From contig DNHA01000166.1 in assembly GCA_003486025.1 (NCBI GenBank), positions 1,136-8,728 on the forward strand: a DNA stretch of 7,593 nt, given 5' to 3'. The stretch comes from Micrococcaceae bacterium. GTDB lineage: Bacteria > Actinomycetota > Actinomycetes > Actinomycetales > Micrococcaceae. The notes below the pieces were generated by a model. That model searched no databases. It saw only the letters and a program-made list of their open reading frames with translations, and had not been told where the DNA came from. The translations under genes and the position numbers were made by a program. Shown here in pieces: positions 4,231-7,593 of the stretch; positions within the stretch are counted from its first letter, which is position 1; each line of letters opens with the position of its first letter.

Positions 4231-6150
4231 TTAGTAGTCGCGACGTCCACCGCTACGGCTTCCGCCACCGAAGCGCTTTTCGCCACCGCCGCGTCCGCCA
4301 CCGAAACCGCCGCGGCCACCGCCGCCGCCGAAGCCGCCACGTCCACCGCCGCGTCCGCCACCGAAGCCACCGGAACGCTTACGGTCGCCGTAGCCACCGC
4401 GGTCCGAATCTTCAGCTGGGCTGCGACCGTTGTCTAGCTCCAGGTTGATGGCTTCGCCACCAATGCGGGTGTTAGACAGTGCACGCCACTGGTCCTTGGT
4501 CAGCTCTGCTGGAAGCTCAACCAAGGTGTGATCCGAACGGATGTCAATGCCGCCGATTTCGGAGGAGTTGAAGCCGCCCTCGTTGGCAAGTGCGCCAACG
4601 ATGGAGCCCGGCTGGACGCGGTTCTGACGACCCACGGCCAAACGGTACATTGCGTTGCCCTCGGCTGCGGTCTTACGACCACGTGGTGCACGCTCGCCGC
4701 GTCCACCTTCACGCTCGCCACGTCCGCCTTCGCGGTCCATGCGTGCCTTCTTCGAAGGTGGGATCACTGGCTCGGTCATCAGCAGTGGGCGACCACCCTG
4801 AGCCATCAGTGCCAATGCAGCAGCAATTTCAAGCTGATCCAGGTCTTCGTGCTCTGCAGCAAAACGCTCTACGATTTCACGGAAGGTGCTCAGATCCTGA
4901 CCACTGATGGTCTGATCGATGCGATCGGTGAAACGCTGGATACGACGGTCGTTGACCGTGTCCAGGGAAGGAAGCTGCATCTGAGTCACCGGCTGGCGGG
5001 TAGCCTTTTCGATGGCACGCAGCAGGTACTTCTCGCGTGGGGTCATGAAGAGGATCGCGTCGCCGGTACGGCCTGCACGGCCGGTACGGCCAATGCGGTG
5101 CACGTAGGACTCGGTGTCGTGCGGGATGTCGTAGTTGATGACGTGGGAGATGCGTTCCACGTCAAGGCCACGGGCAGCCACGTCGGTTGCGACCAAGATG
5201 TCGATCTTGCCCGAACGCAGGTTCTCGACGGTGCGCTCACGCTGCTGCTGCGGGATGTCACCGTTGATGGCTGCGGCGGTGAAGCCCCGGGCCTTCAGCT
5301 TGTCGGCAAGATCTTCGGTAGCCATCTTGGTGCGAACGAAGGCGATAACGCCTTCAAAAGGCTCGGATTCCAGGATACGAGTCATGGCATCGAGCTTGTG
5401 AGCTCCCATGACCTGCAGGTAACGCTGGGTGATGTTGGTGCCGGTCGAGGTGTTCGACTTGACCGAAACTTCCTGTGGGTTACGCAGGTATTCGGCAGCA
5501 ATGCGACGGATGGTGCGTGGCATGGTTGCGGAGAACAGTGCAACCTGCTTGTCCTTTGGAGTCGACTCCAAGATCTTGTCGACCTCTTCGGCGAAGCCCA
5601 TGCGAAGCATTTCGTCAGCCTCATCCAGTACTACGTACTGAAGGTTGGACAGGTCCAGTGAACCCTTGTTGATGTGGTCGATGACGCGGCCTGGGGTACC
5701 GACAACAACCTGTGCGCCGCGGCGCAGTCCGTTCAGCTGCGGGCCGTATGGCGAGCCACCGTATACCGGAAGGACGGTGAAGTCGCTCAGGTACTTGGCG
5801 TAAGAAGTGAAAGCCTCAGCAACCTGAAGAGCCAGCTCGCGGGTTGGAGCCAGAACCAGGATCTGCGGGGTGCGAGCTGGACCGTTGAGGTCTGCAAGCT
5901 CAGCCATGCGGGACAGTGCCGGCAGCGCGAAGGCTGCGGTCTTACCGGTACCGGTCTGGGCCAGACCAACTACGTCACGGCCTTCAAGAAGCAGTGGGAT
6001 GGTAGCTGCCTGGATTGGCGATGGCTTCTCGTAGCCGAGGTCGGCTAGTGCTGCAAGCACTCGGGCGTCAAGACCAAGTTCGCTGAAAAGCACGGTCGGC
6101 TCTTCGGTGGTCTTTTCGTCATTGGTGTTTACGGGCATGTCTGATGACAC
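4231..6150 (-). CDS. deaD: DEAD-box ATP-dependent RNA helicase, DeaD/CsdA type, RGG tail
   Basis: This 639-residue cytosolic helicase unwinds structured RNA using ATP; the family acts in ribosome assembly, mRNA turnover and cold adaptation. In order: Q-motif (F22 to Q47), AQTGTGKT (64-71), PTRELA (102-107), TPGR, DEAD (176-179), SAT (207-209), ATDVAARGLD and HRIGRTGRAGR (from 351). A charged linker with two EGGRGER repeats (near 476-490) precedes a DbpA-like RNA-binding domain (502 to about 575). The tail (about 585-639) is nearly all Gly, Arg and Phe with five RGG motifs. The GTG at 6150 is chosen because GAGG lies 9 bases upstream; the in-frame ATG at 6138 has no ribosome site. The gene is transcribed alone, with its own promoter and terminator. 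It converges on the HNH gene and diverges from the membrane-protein gene. Confidence 0.96.
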   Translation of the reverse strand: MSSDMPVNTNDEKTTEEPTVLFSELGLDARVLAALADLGYEKPSPIQAATIPLLLEGRDVVGLAQTGTGKTAAFALPALSRMAELADLNGPARTPQILVLAPTRELALQVAEAFTSYAKYLSDFTVLPVYGGSPYGPQLNGLRRGAQVVVGTPGRVIDHINKGSLDLSNLQYVVLDEADEMLRMGFAEEVDKILESTPKDKQVALFSATMPRTIRRIAAEYLRNPQEVSVKSNTSTGTNITQRYLQVMGAHKLDAMTRILESEPFEGVIAFVRTKMATEDLADKLKARGFTAAAINGDIPQQQRERTVENLRSGKIDILVATDVAARGLDVERISHVINYDIPHDTESYVHRIGRTGRAGRTGDAILFMTPREKYLLRAIEKATRQPVTQMQLPSLDTVNDRRIQRFTDRIDQTISGQDLSTFREIVERFAAEHEDLDQLEIAAALALMAQGGRPLLMTEPVIPPSKKARMDREGGRGEREGGRGERAPRGRKTAAEGNAMYRLAVGRQNRVQPGSIVGALANEGGFNSSEIGGIDIRSDHTLVELPAELTKDQWRALSNTRIGGEAINLELDNGRSPAEDSDRGGYGDRKRSGGFGGGRGGGRGGFGGGGGRGGFGGGRGGGEKRFGGGSRSGGRRDY

Positions 6151-6171
6151 GAAGAATTACCTCATTCGTTT

Positions 6172-6192
6172 GGGGAGGGCCTACCCGTCCCC
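6172..6192 (-). promoter_or_regulatory. 5' leader hairpin just before the helicase ribosome site
   Basis: On the minus strand GGGGA, a bulged C, GGG, a four-base loop, CCC and TCCCC form an 8-bp GC-rich stem. It ends about eight bases before the GAGG used by the helicase. It lies in the predicted transcript and could tune translation or RNA stability, for example through autoregulation or in the cold. The structure is visible; the role is inferred. Confidence 0.45.
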
Positions 6193-6217
6193 AATTTAAG
6201 AACGACGCATAGGCTAC

Positions 6218-6246
6218 ACAGTAAGAAAACTACTCACGCTCATCAA
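6218..6246 (-). promoter_or_regulatory. Candidate promoter of the helicase gene
   Basis: On the minus strand TTGATG (6246-6241), a 17-bp spacer and TACTGT (6223-6218) make a reasonable housekeeping promoter. Transcription would start near 6210, giving a leader of about 60 bases. Confidence 0.45.
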
Positions 6247-6349
6247 GCGCTCCCCTATGACATAAAAACCGCGCACACACTTGGCGGAAGAAATACAACA
6301 CGAGAAGGCTCTTGCCTCAAAAATTGGGCTAGATGCAAGGAAACCCTGA

Positions 6350-6372
6350 TGTTCGCGAACACCTAATACTAT
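6350..6372 (+). promoter_or_regulatory. Palindrome TGTTCGCGAACA next to a possible -10
   Basis: A perfect 12-bp palindrome (6350-6361) lies five bases before TACTAT (6367-6372), inside what would be the spacer of a plus-strand promoter. That is a classical repressor position. It is not an actinobacterial LexA box, in which the GAAC and GTTC halves are in the opposite order. The regulator is unknown. Confidence 0.35.
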
Positions 6373-6458
6373 CGACAAGTAGGCTCATTTGTCAGCGTCG
6401 GGGCCGTGTGAGTTCGGGCACCGCTGGCAAAGTGGGCCCTGGCGCGAGGTCTTGGCGC

Positions 6459-6471
6459 TAGGCTGGGAGAT
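6459..6471 (+). promoter_or_regulatory. -10-like TAGGCT close to the start codon
   Basis: TAGGCT (6459-6464) ends seven bases before the GTG at 6472, the spacing of a leaderless start. GGGAG (6465-6469) is only two bases from the GTG, so it is a poor ribosome site. No -35 is clear. Confidence 0.35.
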
Positions 6472-6882
6472 GTGAAAAAGCCCGCAGCTGCCCCGTCAAA
6501 CACCCTGCCAATCCCCGGCGCCTTGCGCATTTCGCGGTTCGTTTGGATCTTGGCCGGGGTGCTCTTTTTAGGGTTCTCCGCGAATCTAGCCTTCGATGTC
6601 TTCGATGTCCGGCCCTTGGATCTTGGCCCGCTGGCGCTGGTAGTGCTCTTGGCCGTGGCCGGAATAGCTATCTGTTTTTTGGCCGTACGGCTGTGGAAGG
6701 GCGAACGCTCCGCACGCGCCCAGCTGACCTGGATTGGCCTGATCGCGGCCCTGCCCACCTTGCTGCGCATGGGCCGATACTCGATCCTCGCCGCGGTGGT
6801 GCTGCTCGCGGTGCTGCTGATGTGGACCCCGGCAAGCATCAAATACTTCAAGCTCACCTCGCCGAAAAACAGGCAAAGATAA
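6472..6882 (+). CDS. Small four-helix integral membrane protein, function unknown
   Basis: The product is 136 residues and is predicted to lie in the cytoplasmic membrane. A basic, proline-rich N-terminus (MKKP) is followed by hydrophobic segments at about 23-41, 53-74, 85-99 and 102-119, and a basic tail (SPKNRQR). The short loops RLWKGERSARAQ and RMGR and both termini are positively charged, which by the positive-inside rule puts both ends in the cytosol. I recognise no domain; it resembles the many small uncharacterised actinobacterial membrane proteins. The GTG start is favoured because it immediately follows TAGGCT and GGGAG and no ATG lies near; the assignment is moderate. It is transcribed alone and converges on metB across a strong hairpin. 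High GC and leucine/alanine-rich codons match the right half of the window. Confidence 0.75.
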   Translation: MKKPAAAPSNTLPIPGALRISRFVWILAGVLFLGFSANLAFDVFDVRPLDLGPLALVVLLAVAGIAICFLAVRLWKGERSARAQLTWIGLIAALPTLLRMGRYSILAAVVLLAVLLMWTPASIKYFKLTSPKNRQR

Positions 6883-6897
6883 CTCCGGCTTAAAAGG

Positions 6898-6937
6898 CTG
6901 CGGGGCCCGTGAACCAACTGTTTCACGGGCCCCGCAG
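6898..6937. terminator. Bidirectional terminator between membrane protein gene and metB
   Basis: A perfect 16-bp GC-rich stem (6898-6913 against 6922-6937) has an 8-base loop. It begins 15 bases after the membrane-protein stop and 11 bases past the metB stop. There is no T-run on the plus strand, as is common in high-GC actinobacteria. Confidence 0.85.
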
Positions 6938-6948
6938 TGCGTGAAGGG

Positions 6949-7593
6949 CTACAACACGCCGAAGGCACGATCCAAGTCATCGATCAGGTCTGCAGCATCT
7001 TCGATGCCTACCGACAGACGGATCAGGTTCACCGGAACTGCCAGCTCGGTGCCCTTGACCGACGCGTGGGTCATCTCCGATGGGTAGTTCATCAGCGATT
7101 CAATCCCGCCGAGGGACTCTGCCAGGGTGAACAGCTTGGTGCTTTCGGCGATCTTGCGCGCAGCCGCCTCGCCACCGGAGAACTGCACGGAAACCATGCC
7201 GCCAAAGCCACTCATCTGCTTCTTGGCAATGTCGTGGCCCGGGTGGTCCTCGAAGCCTGGGTAGAGCACGCGCTCTACTTCCTTGCGTTCGCGCAGCCAG
7301 TGGTAGACCTTCTCAGCGTTTTCGTTGTGTGCGCGCATGCGAACGCCCAGAGTCTTCAGGCCACGCGTGGTCAAGAAGGCATCCATAGGGCCGGAGACGG
7401 CGCCTACGGCAAACTGGATGAACCCGATCTTCTCGGCCAGCTCATCATCCTTCACGATGACCGCTCCACCGACAACGTCCGAGTGCCCGCCAATGTACTT
7501 AGTTGTGGAGTGCACCACGATATCTGCGCCCAAGGTCAGCGGCTGCTGCAGGAACGGGCTGGCGAAGGTGTTGTCAACAACCAGCAACGCGCC
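6949..7593 (-). CDS. metB: Cystathionine gamma-synthase, C-terminal part
   Basis: The frame runs in from the right edge for 214 residues to TAG at 6951-6949; the N-terminal part, roughly 160-170 residues by family length, lies outside the window. It is a fold-type I PLP enzyme of the Cys/Met metabolism family. VVDNTFASP is followed by HSTTKYIGGHSD, whose Lys (codon 7500-7498) is the Schiff-base residue. TLAESLGGIESLMNYP, MTHAS, LIRLSVGIED and DLIDDLDRAFG near the C-terminus are the pattern I associate with actinobacterial MetB, which joins an activated homoserine ester with cysteine to form cystathionine in methionine synthesis. Cystathionine gamma-lyase is close in sequence and cannot be fully excluded without the N-terminal half. 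GC is high and normal for the window's right side. Confidence 0.9.
   Translation of the reverse strand, partial: GALLVVDNTFASPFLQQPLTLGADIVVHSTTKYIGGHSDVVGGAVIVKDDELAEKIGFIQFAVGAVSGPMDAFLTTRGLKTLGVRMRAHNENAEKVYHWLRERKEVERVLYPGFEDHPGHDIAKKQMSGFGGMVSVQFSGGEAAARKIAESTKLFTLAESLGGIESLMNYPSEMTHASVKGTELAVPVNLIRLSVGIEDAADLIDDLDRAFGVL

Larger units (their letters stand above)
6151..6471. other. 321-bp divergent intergenic region
   Basis: No gene is seen. The left third holds the helicase leader and promoter. The right part holds a 12-bp palindrome (6350-6361), a possible plus-strand -10 TACTAT (6367-6372) and a second -10 TAGGCT directly before the GTG at 6472. CTTGC (6311-6315) and GCAAG (6335-6339) form a minor inverted repeat. 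Confidence 0.55.

Noticed and set aside
4528..5661. 377-codon plus-strand frame antisense to the helicase
   Set aside because: It is a shadow of a strongly conserved helicase frame in GC-rich DNA; its translation shows no domain and it has no ribosome site.
6350..6361. SOS (LexA) box
   Set aside because: Actinobacterial LexA sites have GAAC-N4-GTTC; here the halves are reversed with a two-base centre.
6369..6980. 203-codon minus-strand frame over the membrane-protein gene
   Set aside because: Ser/Thr/Pro/Arg-rich shadow spanning a terminator hairpin, with no recognisable domain.

Overview
The window looks like chromosomal DNA of a high-GC actinobacterium, most likely a member of the Micrococcaceae such as Glutamicibacter or Arthrobacter. 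This is inferred from the DUF222/13E12-type HNH endonuclease, a DeaD helicase with a glycine/RGG tail, actinobacterial-type MetB, GTG starts, -10 elements set directly against start codons, and tRNA genes without an encoded CCA. No species-level call can be made by eye. Base composition is split. Sampled lines of the right part (from about 4230) run near 67% GC in genes, while the left half is nearer 40-58%, with a minimum near 42% around 1861-2040.

Layout, left to right: (1) positions 1-621, minus strand: the 5' two-thirds of a DUF2797-family gene that runs off the left edge. (2) 622-786: a divergent intergenic region with a 7+7 bp palindrome. (3) 787-1593, plus: a stand-alone RelA/SpoT-domain small alarmone synthetase. 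(4) A bidirectional terminator shared with a minus-strand tRNA-Thr(GGT)-tRNA-Met(CAT) pair (1844-1652). (5) A 410-bp AT-rich gap holding two gene-like minus-strand fragments. (6) A second, identical tRNA-Thr(GGT) on the plus strand (2255-2326), head-to-head with the first and with its own terminator. (7) 2488-3918, plus: a DUF222-HNH endonuclease with a -10 element placed as in leaderless mRNAs. (8) A 312-bp gap with a possible decayed reading frame. (9) 6150-4231, minus: a DeaD-type DEAD-box RNA helicase with a DbpA-like RNA-binding domain and an RGG tail, flanked by a clear terminator and a short leader. (10) 6472-6882, plus: a small four-helix membrane protein of unknown function. (11) A 16-bp terminator hairpin between convergent genes. 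(12) 7593-6949, minus: the C-terminal half of cystathionine gamma-synthase (MetB), cut by the window edge.

The genes do not form one operon. Most transcription units contain one gene and are bounded by strong hairpins. The most unusual part is 1640-2500. A complete tRNA-Thr gene with its -10 and leader has been duplicated in inverted orientation around a low-GC segment with coding-like debris, next to a DUF222-HNH gene of a family that is multi-copy in many actinobacteria. I read this as a rearranged, possibly mobile or recombination-prone segment. I did not find a convincing wholly new system. The other points worth a second look are the RGG tail, the candidate leaderless promoters and two uncharacterised palindromes.
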